A stretch of 64,000 bases of DNA from Paenibacillus sp. cl123 (GTDB lineage: Bacteria; Bacillota; Bacilli; Paenibacillales; NBRC-103111), in the NCBI RefSeq assembly GCF_900101595.1, contig NZ_FMYY01000024.1, positions 39,642-103,641 on the forward strand, given 5' to 3'. A program made the position numbers and the translations under genes. The notes beneath the pieces are model-generated. The model did not search any database, was not told where the DNA came from, and saw only the letters and a program-made list of their open reading frames with translations. Positions 23,700 to 32,410 of the stretch are shown piece by piece. The stretch's first letter is position 1, and each line of letters starts with the position of its first letter.

Positions 23700-26390
23700 T
23701 TAGCACCACCGCTCCCGCCATGCGGCAAAGGGGTCCAGGAAGTCCAAGGAGCGCCTGCCCTCTGAGCTGTCGCCTCGGCCGACAGCCTGCAGCAGCAGCT
23801 CCTTCCAACTGACCGCCTGAGCTTCCGACAGCGTAGCGAGCCAAAAGAGCGGGAGCGGCTCCGCACACTCCGCGGCGTGCTCCAGCCGGCGGAGCGCCTG
23901 CCGCCAAGCTTCGCTGTCGGAGGGATCGAGCTGCCCGGATATGCGAACCCGGTGCAGCAGCGCCGCCGTCCGCGCGTCTGCGGCGAAGGAACCGGAGCCG
24001 ACCAAGACCAGCGGCCTGTCCGCAGACGAAGACAGCTGCCCGTCAATCTGCCGGCACATCCGCCAGAGCATCGCCTGCCGGCCGTAGCCGTCAAGCTGCC
24101 GCAGGTGGTGCAAATACAGCTCATATGGCTGCTTGAGCGTCAAGACGCCTTGCGGCCAATAAACGTTCATAACGGATGCGTCGAACGAGCAGGCTTCCAG
24201 AAATGCAAGCCCTCCTTGGGCGAACCATCGCCCGTCTACAGGCTCGCAGATGCGGCTGTCCGCCCCGAAGTGATTGTCGCGGTGACGCAGCCGGCCAAGG
24301 CGGAACGCTTCCTCGGGGGTTGGCATATCGATCAGCCGGTGCAGCGGCTTGAACCAATCACTGGCGGAGGGGGGCTCGGTCGCAGTCCGCCGACCCGCGC
24401 TTGAACCGGCAGCCCAGGCGTAGTAATACTGCTGGAAGGATAAGACACCGGCTTGAAATGCCCGCTTCCAGGCGAGCTCATAGGCAGGCAAGTCCAGAGC
24501 GGCGGCTACGGGAACCGCTTCGCCCTGTTCGTTCTCGGCATAACGCTCCGTCGAACCCAGCTCTCCCATGCTCAGCTCCTCAATGAAAGCAGGGCTGCGG
24601 ATAAACGCCCGGCTCAGCTCATCATGCTCGCCGGAGCTGCCCAGGAAGCAGCGGATGTCGATCCGATGCTTCAGCTTCAGTTCACCGATGCCTGAGCCGC
24701 CTGCGGCTAGCAGATGGATTGATGCTGAGCCGGCCGCTTCTCCGCCGGACGGCTCCAGTTGAGCGTCCGCCCTGTTCGCGCAGCCGAGCGCCTGATGCAG
24801 CGAACGCTGGATCGTCCCGTGGAAGCCGATATCTACGGTAACGAGCCGGTCCGTCTGGCCGGCCGTCCGCAGCACGTAGGCGCGCAGAAGCCGTCGGCTT
24901 TCGGCGATGGCATGCTCCACAGCGGACCGCATATCGGGCTGAAGCAGCCGTTCGCGCAGCGCAGCCCGCATGGATGCCGCCTCATGGCAAGCCGGCCCGC
25001 CCCCTTGCAGCGACTGATCGACCGGTACAGGCAGCAGAGAAGCCAGCTCCGGGATGCCGAGCGTAAGCAGCAGCTCCCGCACCGTCCCCCCTGTGAGGAG
25101 CAGGCGATCAAGCTCCTCTTCTCCGAACCGTTCCAGAGCAGCCAAATACGTGGCTTGCCTGGAAACGTAGAGGGGAATGACGCGGAGCTGCACGCCTCTC
25201 AGCCTGGCGGCCTGCTCCAGCATCGGACCGAGCAGAACCGCTTCCCTCATCAAGGGATGCACCTCTGTACGCCCTTCCGACAGGCATATATCGACGACCC
25301 AGTCGCATAATGCCGTGAGGAAAGGTCCTGCATGCTCCGCTCCGATTCTACGGTAAGCTTCGTTCTCCACGTCTTCAGCATCACTCGCATCAGCTGCACC
25401 AGTCTCACCAGTTACACCGCCAGCATCCGCCACACCGATCGCATTGTCCTCAGCGACAAAACCCGCTTCCGCTTCGGCCGCCTCAGCCGAAGCGCTTCCC
25501 GTGGCTCGGCCCGCAGCCGAGGCCGAAGTCGCCGTCCTGCCCACGCCCGGGCCGTCGGCCGCCGAGCCAGCCGCCCCGGCAGGAGGGACCGCAGCTCCGG
25601 CGAGCTTGCGCAGCGATCTCAGCTGTCCGAGCGCTCCGGGATGGCGTACGCTTTCCCAATGATAGGGGCTGTCGGCATACTCCGGCACCAGCTCGTAGTG
25701 CAGAGCCGGGATGCTTGCCCGGGCAGCTCCGTCCACGTCGGCCCGTTCATTGTCCCCGATATGCAGGACGGACGCTCGCGCGATTCCCGGGTACAGCGAC
25801 ATCAGCAGCTCGAACAGCCCGCCTGTCGATTTGTTAATCCCATGCTCGCCGGATACAAGCAGCGTATCGACCGCTGTCCGGTCGAGGCCGGCTGCCGCGA
25901 GCAGCTCATAGAGCTGCCGGGACGACAAATACATATCGGAGAGCAGGGCGATCTTTACGCCCCGCGCACGGCACCACTCCAGCAAGGAGACGATATGGGG
26001 ATTCAGGTAGCAGACCTCCCGCTCGGCGGCCAGCTCGATCTCCATGAGGGCGCGGCGCGGGCCGAAGAAGTCCGGAAGCCCGGCATAGATGTCTTCGAGG
26101 GTCACCTCATCATGACCGGCTTCGCGGGTCCGAAGGTCGCGCGCGCTTCGCTCCGCGGCTTGCCGGGCCGATCGGAATTCATGAGCCGAGATGGCGGCGT
26201 TCAGCAGGCCGGCTTCGGCGGAGCGCCGGGCGGTCAGCAAGAACACGTCGGAGGGCTGGGCGCAAGCCCGAAGCAGCAGCGTGTCAAAAATATCGAGACT
26301 GAGCAGGCGGACCGCCCCCGCCTGCCGAGCCGCCGTGCGGAGGTAGCGGTCGGACATCCAGAGCTCAAGGCGTTCGTCGGATAGGCGCAT
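23700..26390 (-). CDS. Large HAD-superfamily protein (COG5610-like)
   Basis: An 896-residue protein. The N-terminal 240 residues are a HAD-type hydrolase: motif I LLSLDIFDTLLL (nucleophile Asp33, Asp36), motif II LLSDMYLS, and motif III/IV GINKS and HIGDNERADVDGA. Residues about 265-345 are a low-complexity Ala/Gly/Glu-rich linker. The remaining 550 residues are conserved-looking but match no family I can name; similar architectures (COG5610) occur near glycosyltransferase genes in other bacteria. ATG 26390 is preceded by AGGAGAG. It stands alone on its strand. Possible role: sugar phosphate or glycan processing, by inference only. Confidence 0.8.
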   Translation of the reverse strand: MRLSDERLELWMSDRYLRTAARQAGAVRLLSLDIFDTLLLRACAQPSDVFLLTARRSAEAGLLNAAISAHEFRSARQAAERSARDLRTREAGHDEVTLEDIYAGLPDFFGPRRALMEIELAAEREVCYLNPHIVSLLEWCRARGVKIALLSDMYLSSRQLYELLAAAGLDRTAVDTLLVSGEHGINKSTGGLFELLMSLYPGIARASVLHIGDNERADVDGAARASIPALHYELVPEYADSPYHWESVRHPGALGQLRSLRKLAGAAVPPAGAAGSAADGPGVGRTATSASAAGRATGSASAEAAEAEAGFVAEDNAIGVADAGGVTGETGAADASDAEDVENEAYRRIGAEHAGPFLTALCDWVVDICLSEGRTEVHPLMREAVLLGPMLEQAARLRGVQLRVIPLYVSRQATYLAALERFGEEELDRLLLTGGTVRELLLTLGIPELASLLPVPVDQSLQGGGPACHEAASMRAALRERLLQPDMRSAVEHAIAESRRLLRAYVLRTAGQTDRLVTVDIGFHGTIQRSLHQALGCANRADAQLEPSGGEAAGSASIHLLAAGGSGIGELKLKHRIDIRCFLGSSGEHDELSRAFIRSPAFIEELSMGELGSTERYAENEQGEAVPVAAALDLPAYELAWKRAFQAGVLSFQQYYYAWAAGSSAGRRTATEPPSASDWFKPLHRLIDMPTPEEAFRLGRLRHRDNHFGADSRICEPVDGRWFAQGGLAFLEACSFDASVMNVYWPQGVLTLKQPYELYLHHLRQLDGYGRQAMLWRMCRQIDGQLSSSADRPLVLVGSGSFAADARTAALLHRVRISGQLDPSDSEAWRQALRRLEHAAECAEPLPLFWLATLSEAQAVSWKELLLQAVGRGDSSEGRRSLDFLDPFAAWRERWC

Positions 26391-26640
26391 GAAGGTCTCT
26401 CCTATACAGGTTTCTATTTAAGAGGATCATATCCTAAATCGCGCCGGAAGGACAAGCGCAGCGATGCCGTCAAGCCCTTCTTGCCGAGACAAGACGTACC
26501 TGGGAAGCTCCTCGATTCGGGACCTTTCTTAAAAGAAACTTAATTCCTTCCTTGTGCGCTTCTCTCCCGGGAAGCTATCCTCTATAATAGACGAGGTGGA
26601 AAAATAGAATAGATTAAGTGCGTATAGGAGTGTGAGTGCT

Positions 26641-27438
26641 GTGAGCGATTTTTGGTCGGCGATAATTCTGGGCATCGTAGAGGGCTTGACAGAGTTCCTG
26701 CCCGTATCTTCCACAGGGCATATGATTTTGACCGGGCATCTGCTGGGCTTCACGGGGGAGAAGGCGAAAACCTTCGAGATCGTCGTGCAGCTGGGGGCGG
26801 TGCTGGCCGTGCTGGTATTGTACTGGCGGAGGTTTATCGGCTTTCTGAACTTCAAGGAAAGCTTCAGCAATCATGGGAAAATCAATCTGATTCATATGGC
26901 GCTAGCTATGCTGCCGGCTGTGATTGTCGGCCTTGCCATTCATGGCTGGATCAAGGAGCATTTGTTCGGACCCGCTACCGTACTGGTCAGCCTTGTCGTC
27001 GGAGGATTGCTGATCCTCGTGGCCGATAAGGCGAGGGTGCGGATAACCGCAGAGAAGATGGACGATATTTCCTACAAGCAGGCGTTCGGGATCGGATTGT
27101 TCCAGTGCTTGGCCCTGTGGCCGGGCTTCTCCAGATCCGGGTCCACCATCTCCGGCGGGATGCTTCTGGGGACAAGCCAGAAGGCCGCGGCGGAATTCAC
27201 CTTTCTGGTTTCCGTACCGGTTATGTTTGGCGCGACGGGATTGGATCTGTATAAGAGCCGGGATCTGCTGTCCATGGATGACCTCGGTATTTTTATCGCG
27301 GGCCTTGTAGCGTCGTTTGTAGTTGCAATGATCGCAGTCGTTACTTTCCTTAATATCATCAAGCGGCTCAGCTTATCCTGGTTCGCCTATTATCGTTTCG
27401 TACTGGCCGCCGTGTTCTACGTTATTTTGTTTCTGTAA
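26641..27438 (+). CDS. uppP: Undecaprenyl-diphosphatase UppP
   Basis: A 265-residue integral membrane enzyme that dephosphorylates undecaprenyl diphosphate so the lipid carrier can be reused in cell wall synthesis. Both catalytic signatures are present: GIVEGLTEFLPVSSTGH near residue 10 and PGFSRSGSTISGG near residue 165. About eight membrane helices. GTG 26641 lies ten bases after AGGAG; the GTG at 26632 is too close to that site. It is a single gene, possibly also giving bacitracin resistance as known for the family. Confidence 0.94.
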   Translation: MSDFWSAIILGIVEGLTEFLPVSSTGHMILTGHLLGFTGEKAKTFEIVVQLGAVLAVLVLYWRRFIGFLNFKESFSNHGKINLIHMALAMLPAVIVGLAIHGWIKEHLFGPATVLVSLVVGGLLILVADKARVRITAEKMDDISYKQAFGIGLFQCLALWPGFSRSGSTISGGMLLGTSQKAAAEFTFLVSVPVMFGATGLDLYKSRDLLSMDDLGIFIAGLVASFVVAMIAVVTFLNIIKRLSLSWFAYYRFVLAAVFYVILFL

Positions 27439-27564
27439 ATTTGGAGCAATAATTGGCCGCACCGGGCCATCGTCCATACCGATCGAAGCACCCGTCATAT
27501 AATGAACCATGAGCTTAAGGGATTAGAGCCTGCAGGCTCAAGTACCGATAAGGAGTGGATCATA

Positions 27565-27687
27565 GTGGGTGTTGGAGGCGTAGGTTGCGGAACTGGTGTA
27601 GGCGGACTGTACACGAGCACTGGCGTTATTCTGGTGCTGTATATTCTTCTGGTTATTATTTTGTCTGCCGGAGTATTCTGGGCTTAA
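27565..27687 (+). CDS. YjcZ-family small membrane protein
   Basis: A 40-residue peptide: a Gly-rich N-terminal half (VGGVGCGTGVGG) and one membrane helix with the block STGVILVLYILLVII. This resembles the YjcZ family of Bacillota, often expressed in sporulating cells. GTG 27565 is nine bases after AAGGAG; a longer frame upstream exists but has no such site. A homologue of 30 residues is encoded at 29477-29569 on the other strand with the same STGxILVLxILLVII block. Confidence 0.8.
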   Translation: MGVGGVGCGTGVGGLYTSTGVILVLYILLVIILSAGVFWA

Positions 27688-27707
27688 GAACCTGAGAGAG
27701 AAGCCGT

Positions 27708-27733
27708 ACCGCATCGCGCGGTGCGGTTTTTTT
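27708..27733 (+). terminator. Terminator after the YjcZ-like gene
   Basis: ACCGCA (27708-27713) pairs with TGCGGT (27722-27727), followed by a run of T. Confidence 0.85.
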
Positions 27734-27782
27734 CCGTACTGCCAGAAGGCAAAGCCGCCTTTGCCGAAAATGGCGTCAAAGG

Positions 27783-27811
27783 TTGACTTTATATTTGAGA
27801 ACGATTATCAT
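27783..27811 (+). promoter_or_regulatory. Promoter of the DUF2325 gene
   Basis: TTGACT (27783-27788) and TATCAT (27806-27811) with 17-bp spacing; TATAGA at 27815 is an alternative -10. The first Fur box overlaps the -10. Confidence 0.6.
27796..27810. promoter_or_regulatory. Fur box 1 before the DUF2325 gene
   Basis: TGAGAAC-G-ATTATCA, a 7-1-7 inverted repeat with a perfect right half. It overlaps the promoter -10. Confidence 0.85.
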
Positions 27812-27838
27812 TACTATAGATACAGAAATGAGAATGAT

Positions 27839-27853
27839 TATCACCTTAGGAAT
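27839..27853. promoter_or_regulatory. Fur box 2 before the DUF2325 gene
   Basis: TGAGAAT-G-ATTATCA differs at one base from the Bacillus Fur consensus. It lies 28 bp downstream of box 1, about 70 bp before the start codon. Two boxes suggest tight iron control. Confidence 0.88.
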
Positions 27854-27921
27854 CTGCCAATCAGGCGACGAACAGCGACCTTTAGATAACGGATCACATA
27901 CATAAGCAAAGGAGATGTAAC

Positions 27922-28251
27922 ATGGCTTCCATATTAGTCGTAGGCGCCGATCATCTGGGCAACATGCCCGATCATTTGGCGGAGATTGGGTTCGATGACG
28001 TTATGCATGTATCCGGCCGCAAATGCCAAATGGTGCGCAAGGGCATTCCGGAGAAAGTAGTCGCCGTCCTCGTGCTGACCGATTATGTCAACCATAATTT
28101 GACTAAGGTCATCAAGCAGCAGGCCAAGGAGCAGGAAGTGCCTATCTATTATGCCAAGCGTTCGTGGTGCTCGGTGAAGAAGGCGCTTTGCGATTGCGCC
28201 GATACATGCGAGTGGCTGAATGCCAAGAACGGCGCGGCTTGCCGCAACTAA
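27922..28251 (+). CDS. DUF2325 domain protein under Fur control
   Basis: A 109-residue soluble protein of the DUF2325 family: it begins SILVVGADHLGNMPDHL and continues in an alpha/beta pattern up to VPIYYAKRSWCSV. Six cysteines are present (35, 83, 90, 92, 96, 107), with CDCADTC near the C-terminus, a pattern that could bind metal or an Fe-S cluster (inference). ATG 27922 is preceded by AAAGGAG. Two Fur boxes in the promoter show that it belongs to the iron-starvation response. It stands alone between terminators, so it acts as its own unit. Molecular function unknown. Confidence 0.85.
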   Translation: MASILVVGADHLGNMPDHLAEIGFDDVMHVSGRKCQMVRKGIPEKVVAVLVLTDYVNHNLTKVIKQQAKEQEVPIYYAKRSWCSVKKALCDCADTCEWLNAKNGAACRN

Positions 28252-28282
28252 GCTCAGCTGAATCTTCGACAAATGCCGCGAG

Positions 28283-28312
28283 GCTGTCCCGGAACCGGGA
28301 CGGTCTTTTTTC
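28283..28312 (+). terminator. Terminator after the DUF2325 gene
   Basis: GCTGTCCCGG pairs with CCGGGACGGT around a short AA-containing loop, followed by a T-run at 28306-28311. Confidence 0.85.
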
Positions 28313-28379
28313 ATTTTCGACATAAGGAGTATGTAGATGTCGCCCGCCGCTGTATAATGGATAAAAAGGAGGAGATACC

Positions 28380-29015
28380 TTGAAGAAGTTTTGGCTTGGA
28401 TTGCTGTGCGGGGTTGCACTCACCGCCACTACAACTATAAATGCCGCCGATGGCGTGTGGGCGCTGCTCTTCCCGGTGAAATTTCAGTTCGACGGCGAAA
28501 GCCGCGAGATCGGTCCGCGCTATCAGGTGCTGAATTATGAGGGGCATACGTACGTGCCGCTGAGATATATGGCTGAGCAGCTTGGCGCAGGCGCCCAATA
28601 TGATCCGGAGACCCGGACCATTTCGGTGGACAAGGAGCCGATGGACGGGACGGAAGCGGAGAAGATGGTCTGGTCCGTTCACTACCGGCTGGAGCGTGGG
28701 ATGGCAAGCCGGGATGTGAAGCAGCTGTTCGGAAACCCGGATCAGGTGACCTGGGTGGACAGCTCGAATCAGCAGATATGGCGTTTCGACTTCGGAGCGA
28801 AGCCCGGTTACCGCTTTGGGAGTTTGAATGAAGCCGATGTGCAGGGGCTGGAGAAAGGGGAATTGGAGGCTCAGCTGTTTGTCGGGTGGAACTCGGCGGG
28901 CCAGGTGGACCGCTATGACCTCTGGTATGTGAAGACAGGGACCGGCGGGGAGCGCCGCATCTACACCTATATTGTGTATCCGGACGGCTCCACCGGCGGG
29001 GCGCTTTACGAATAA
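28380..29015 (+). CDS. Secreted protein with copper amine oxidase N-terminal (stalk) domain
   Basis: A 211-residue exported protein. Residues 1-23 form a signal peptide (KKFWLGLLCGVALTATTTINA). Residues about 30-85 match the copper amine oxidase N-terminal domain, common in Paenibacillus surface proteins: VKFQFDGESREIG and YVPLRYMAEQLGAGAQYDPETRTISV. The C-terminal part, about 95-211, looks like a SmpA/BamE-type small fold (RGMASRDVKQLFGNPDQVTWVD). TTG start with AAGGAGGAG upstream. A TATAAT at 28353 is the probable -10. It probably sits at the cell surface. No enzyme activity is expected from this domain. Confidence 0.8.
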   Translation: MKKFWLGLLCGVALTATTTINAADGVWALLFPVKFQFDGESREIGPRYQVLNYEGHTYVPLRYMAEQLGAGAQYDPETRTISVDKEPMDGTEAEKMVWSVHYRLERGMASRDVKQLFGNPDQVTWVDSSNQQIWRFDFGAKPGYRFGSLNEADVQGLEKGELEAQLFVGWNSAGQVDRYDLWYVKTGTGGERRIYTYIVYPDGSTGGALYE

Positions 29016-29045
29016 GCCCCGCCATGGCCGATTCTGCGTGCGGCC

Positions 29046-29306
29046 CTAAGATCCGAAGGCAGCGCTGAACAAGACGACAAATACGAGCAGGAAGATCAGG
29101 TACAGCGCCAGCGCGATGGCGGACAGCAGCAGAGCCGCCCGGGAGTAATTGCGCTTGTTCGGATTGGCGCCGTCGCCGAAGGCCCAGACGAACAGCATTA
29201 CCAGATTCAGGATCGGGATGGCGAGCACGATCAGGGTGAGCAGCCAGTGCCGGACGGAGATTACCGGAGCCGTGTCTCCGAACGTTTGGGATTGGTCCGT
29301 TGTCAT
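29046..29306 (-). CDS. Small membrane protein
   Basis: An 86-residue protein with two membrane helices (about residues 20-42 and 58-82) and the short loop GDGANPNKRNYSRA between them, a pattern frequent in uncharacterised small proteins of Paenibacillus. ATG 29306 follows GAGGTG. It is oriented convergently to the stalk-domain gene. No function can be assigned. Confidence 0.7.
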   Translation of the reverse strand: MTTDQSQTFGDTAPVISVRHWLLTLIVLAIPILNLVMLFVWAFGDGANPNKRNYSRAALLLSAIALALYLIFLLVFVVLFSAAFGS

Positions 29307-29419
29307 CACATCACCTCACTCAGAGATTTACTTCACTACCCTATGCGCGAAGGCAAGTCCAACATGCACGCAATCTGTCCCGCTGCGAGGGGGCGGCGGC
29401 GTTCCGGACAGGGACGCAG

Positions 29420-29450
29420 AAAAACAAGCCAAGGGGATTCCCTTGGCTTG
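29420..29450 (-). terminator. Terminator after the 30-residue YjcZ-like gene
   Basis: On the minus strand CAAGCCAAGGG pairs with CCCTTGGCTTG around a short loop, and five T follow. It lies 27 bp past the stop codon. Confidence 0.85.
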
Positions 29451-29476
29451 CCGCGGTCCGGTAAGTCCGGCCCCAA

Positions 29477-29569
29477 TTAGATCACAAATGCGCTGCTGAT
29501 GATGACCAACAAAATGAAAAGAACCAGAATGGCGCCCGTGCTCGTGTATGCTCCACCTACTGCACCCAT
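29477..29569 (-). CDS. YjcZ-family micro-protein, 30 residues
   Basis: The minus strand encodes MGAVGGAYTSTGAILVLF then ILLVIISSAFVI, 30 residues in all, ending in TAA. A GAGGAGG ribosome binding site stands seven bases before the ATG, and a strong terminator follows, so this is a complete, isolated gene. The Gly-rich start plus one membrane helix and the STGAILVLFILLVII block make it a clear relative of the 40-residue protein at 27565. Members of this family are usually linked with sporulation in Bacillus (established for some); the role is not known. Confidence 0.88.
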   Translation of the reverse strand: MGAVGGAYTSTGAILVLFILLVIISSAFVI

Positions 29570-29782
29570 CGTTCATTCCTCCTCGGGAATAAAATTTGTC
29601 GTAAGCCTCTTGGCTGTGCCGCCGCGAAGGCTGCGTCTGCGCCGGTGTTTCAGCCCCGACACATAATGCATTCTATGCGCCTGCCCTTCCTTGGGGGTGG
29701 GCGCCTGCCTTTTCTGGCTAAAATAGGCGGGATGCCTATCGCTTTTATTCTTATCTAATCGTCAAGACGGGAGGCTTTTTTT

Positions 29783-30433
29783 ATGAATACGGATACGATA
29801 TTGACTGAAGCAAGGGCATTCGCCCGAAGGGAGCTGGAAGCCGACAGCAGCGGCCATGATTGGCAGCATACGGCCCGCGTGGCGCATACGGCTTGCGCGC
29901 TGGCCCGGACGGAAGGCGCGGATGCCTTTGTCTGCGAACTGGCGGCGCTGCTGCATGACATAGCCGACGAGAAGCTGAATCCGAGCAAGGAAGCAGGGCT
30001 GAGCAAGGTGGAGTCTTGGATGAAGGAGCAGCAGGCAGCTTCGCCCGTACTTGAGCATGTGCTGCAAATTATCGGCAGCATGTCATACGGCGGCGGCCAA
30101 GGCGGGAAGCTCCCCACCCTGGAGGGGCGCATCGTTCAGGACGCCGATCGGCTGGATGCGCTCGGAGCTGTCGGAATCGCCCGCACCTTTGCTTATTCGG
30201 GCTGGAAGGGACAGCTTATCTTCGACCCTGAGCTGAAGCCTCGTGCGACGATGAGCCGCGAGCAGTATCGTCAGGAGCGAAGCACCGCGATCAACCATTT
30301 CTACGAGAAGCTGCTGAAGCTGAAGGATCTGATGAACACGGAGACGGCGCGCAGGCTGGCCGAGGAACGGCATGCCTTTATGGAGGCGTACCTGACGCAG
30401 TTTTACCGCGAGCTGGAGCCTGGGCTGGATTAG
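29783..30433 (+). CDS. HD-domain phosphohydrolase
   Basis: A 216-residue soluble hydrolase of the HD superfamily (YedJ-like). The metal-binding residues are visible: the first His in GHDWQHTARV (about residue 30), HD in LLHDIADEK (about 59-60) and a distal Asp in QDADRLDALG (about 120). The C-terminal helices contain NHFYEKLLKLKDLMNTETAR, typical of this subgroup. GGGAGG precedes ATG 29783. Likely acts on a nucleotide or another phosphate ester; the substrate is unknown. Convergent to the flavin oxidase gene. Confidence 0.88.
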   Translation: MNTDTILTEARAFARRELEADSSGHDWQHTARVAHTACALARTEGADAFVCELAALLHDIADEKLNPSKEAGLSKVESWMKEQQAASPVLEHVLQIIGSMSYGGGQGGKLPTLEGRIVQDADRLDALGAVGIARTFAYSGWKGQLIFDPELKPRATMSREQYRQERSTAINHFYEKLLKLKDLMNTETARRLAEERHAFMEAYLTQFYRELEPGLD

Positions 30434-30530
30434 CGGAAGCAGCCGGCGGACCCGGCGGCCGGGGCACGGCGGTGGCTCGCGTCTTGTCCTCCGCGCTGTT
30501 GTGACTGCCAAGACTCCGGCAGGACCTGGT

Positions 30531-32180
30531 TTAGCCGATCGAAGCAAACATTTTGCCGTCCCACGGCAAACCCTTCTTGAACCGGGATTCGTCATGCAGC
30601 TGGTACAGCGAGAGTGCGGTGAACGGGTACATGTCCCAGATTTTGCACAAGGAAGCCGGGGAGCCGGAGCGTTCGAGGATCGCATTGACGGCCCGGCGCG
30701 CGGCTTCGTTTGCGCCTTCCATCGTCGCCAGATCGGTGTTGGTCCGCACATAGTCGGCGGCGAGGAACAGATTCGGTATCGCCGTGTAAGCATGCGGACG
30801 CAGGTTCCATGTATATACCTTATTGACCAGCAGCGGCTCCAGATTCACTGCGACGCCGTCCGGCCCGGACAGCTGCACATCCTCGTCGAGAAACCAGGAA
30901 TGAAGATTATCGTCCTCCAGGACGACTTCGCCGTTCACATTGAGGCTCTGCTTCAGCTGAGTCCATACTTCCTGCATGACTTCCTCGCGGGTGCACTGCT
31001 TGGCCGGCTTGCCGTACAGCACCCCCGGCGACTCCCAGTCGGAGATGTCCACCGACAGGATGCCCTGCACAGTGCCGTCTCCATAATCGCTCAGGTCAAA
31101 CTCCGGCCAGAACTGCTTCTGAGAGACGCTGGTCAATGCCCACGGCGAGTCCATATAGATCATATGGCCATGAATGACAGGCTTGTCCGATTTCAGATAA
31201 AATTGAATGCCGTTCATCCAGTCGACATCATCGGCCAGCTGCCGAATGCCGTCGAGCGTAGGATCCGCCTCCAAAATAACATCCGTCACGAAATTCGCCA
31301 TGACCTCGACCGGAAAGGCCGCTATGTAATAATCTCCCTTTACCTCATAGGTGCGTCCCTGCTCGGTTACCGTAGCTCCGGTGATCCACTTTCCATCGCA
31401 GCTGATGCTCTCTACCTTCGCATCCAGATGATAGTCGACCCCCATATGACGCAAATAGTCCAGCCAAGGCTGCAGCCACACTTCATTGGTAGGGCCGTCC
31501 AGCAGACGGTCCGCGCTGCCTCCGGGCATTACCATATCCAGCATGATCTGAGCGCCGACCGTCCCGACCGTGGCGGTATTCGCTTCTCTGGCCTTGGCGG
31601 CCACAAGAATGCGGGTCATGCCGGCGAACACCCGGCGGAACTGAGCGGATTGCTCATCCGCATCGATGAACGACCACCAGGGGATGTTCTGGTACTGCTG
31701 CTGCCGGCGTTCGTCGCAGCTTGTCATAACCTGCCAGATGCGCTCCAAATAATGCTCGACTTCCTCTTCGGACAAGCCCAACCCATTGTCGAACAGCGAC
31801 TTGAACGCATCGCGCAGGTCCTTCAGCGAATGAGGAAACTCGGTCAAAAATTCGACAGGAGGACCGTCGGTCCGGGCGAGGCCCAGTCGGGTGCCCTCCA
31901 CCAGATTGTCGGCGACGCCCCGTTCGTTCGTCCCGTAAGGAATCCGCTCCATCGTATCGACAATATGCTTGTAGAAGCGGGGAAAAAACCGGAATCCGTG
32001 CTCGCCGGGCAAATCCTTCCGTCCTTCCGTGCCGCTCCCCGGCACCGGCATCGAACGGGCTTTGCCGCCCGGCAGCCGCTTCATCTCGTATACGGCCACC
32101 TCAAATCCCCGTTCGGCGAGCTCATGCGCCGCACTCATTCCTGCGACGCCGCCGCCCAATATGACAACTTTCGCGCTCAT
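30531..32180 (-). CDS. FAD-dependent amine oxidase/phytoene dehydrogenase-like protein
   Basis: A 549-residue flavoprotein. The dinucleotide-binding motif VVILGGGVAGMSAAHELAERG is at the N-terminus, followed by the GG doublet LPGGKARS. The C-terminal FAD contact reads PNLFLAADYVRTNTDLATME. It belongs to the amine oxidase/carotenoid desaturase/hydroxysqualene dehydroxylase superfamily; which substrate it uses cannot be told, and no terpenoid genes are adjacent. I start at ATG 32180, ten bases after AAGGAGAG, eight codons inside the longest open frame. Confidence 0.83.
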   Translation of the reverse strand: MSAKVVILGGGVAGMSAAHELAERGFEVAVYEMKRLPGGKARSMPVPGSGTEGRKDLPGEHGFRFFPRFYKHIVDTMERIPYGTNERGVADNLVEGTRLGLARTDGPPVEFLTEFPHSLKDLRDAFKSLFDNGLGLSEEEVEHYLERIWQVMTSCDERRQQQYQNIPWWSFIDADEQSAQFRRVFAGMTRILVAAKAREANTATVGTVGAQIMLDMVMPGGSADRLLDGPTNEVWLQPWLDYLRHMGVDYHLDAKVESISCDGKWITGATVTEQGRTYEVKGDYYIAAFPVEVMANFVTDVILEADPTLDGIRQLADDVDWMNGIQFYLKSDKPVIHGHMIYMDSPWALTSVSQKQFWPEFDLSDYGDGTVQGILSVDISDWESPGVLYGKPAKQCTREEVMQEVWTQLKQSLNVNGEVVLEDDNLHSWFLDEDVQLSGPDGVAVNLEPLLVNKVYTWNLRPHAYTAIPNLFLAADYVRTNTDLATMEGANEAARRAVNAILERSGSPASLCKIWDMYPFTALSLYQLHDESRFKKGLPWDGKMFASIG

Positions 32181-32410
32181 CACAACCACTCTCCTTACCA
32201 TATCTTCCTAAATTATGTTATATCATGAATGTTAGGTCTAAGGAATCAAAAAATAGGAAAAACGTGTGAACACGGACATATGCGGCCCGGCGGCAATAAA
32301 CAGGAGGAATGATGGATGGCCGGGACGGGAAGGAAACGGGTATGATAGAAGCAACAAAAGTGAAGCGAGAGCGGATCAGGCACCAGGCTTGTCCGGAGGA
32401 GGAAGAGGAC

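Noticed and set aside
25332..26384. A 350-codon plus-strand open frame opposite the HAD gene
   Set aside because: The minus-strand frame has full HAD motifs and a ribosome binding site; the plus frame is Arg/Gly-rich and motif-free.
29679..29712. Terminator at a GC-rich inverted repeat
   Set aside because: No gene ends here on either strand, and only a weak T stretch follows.
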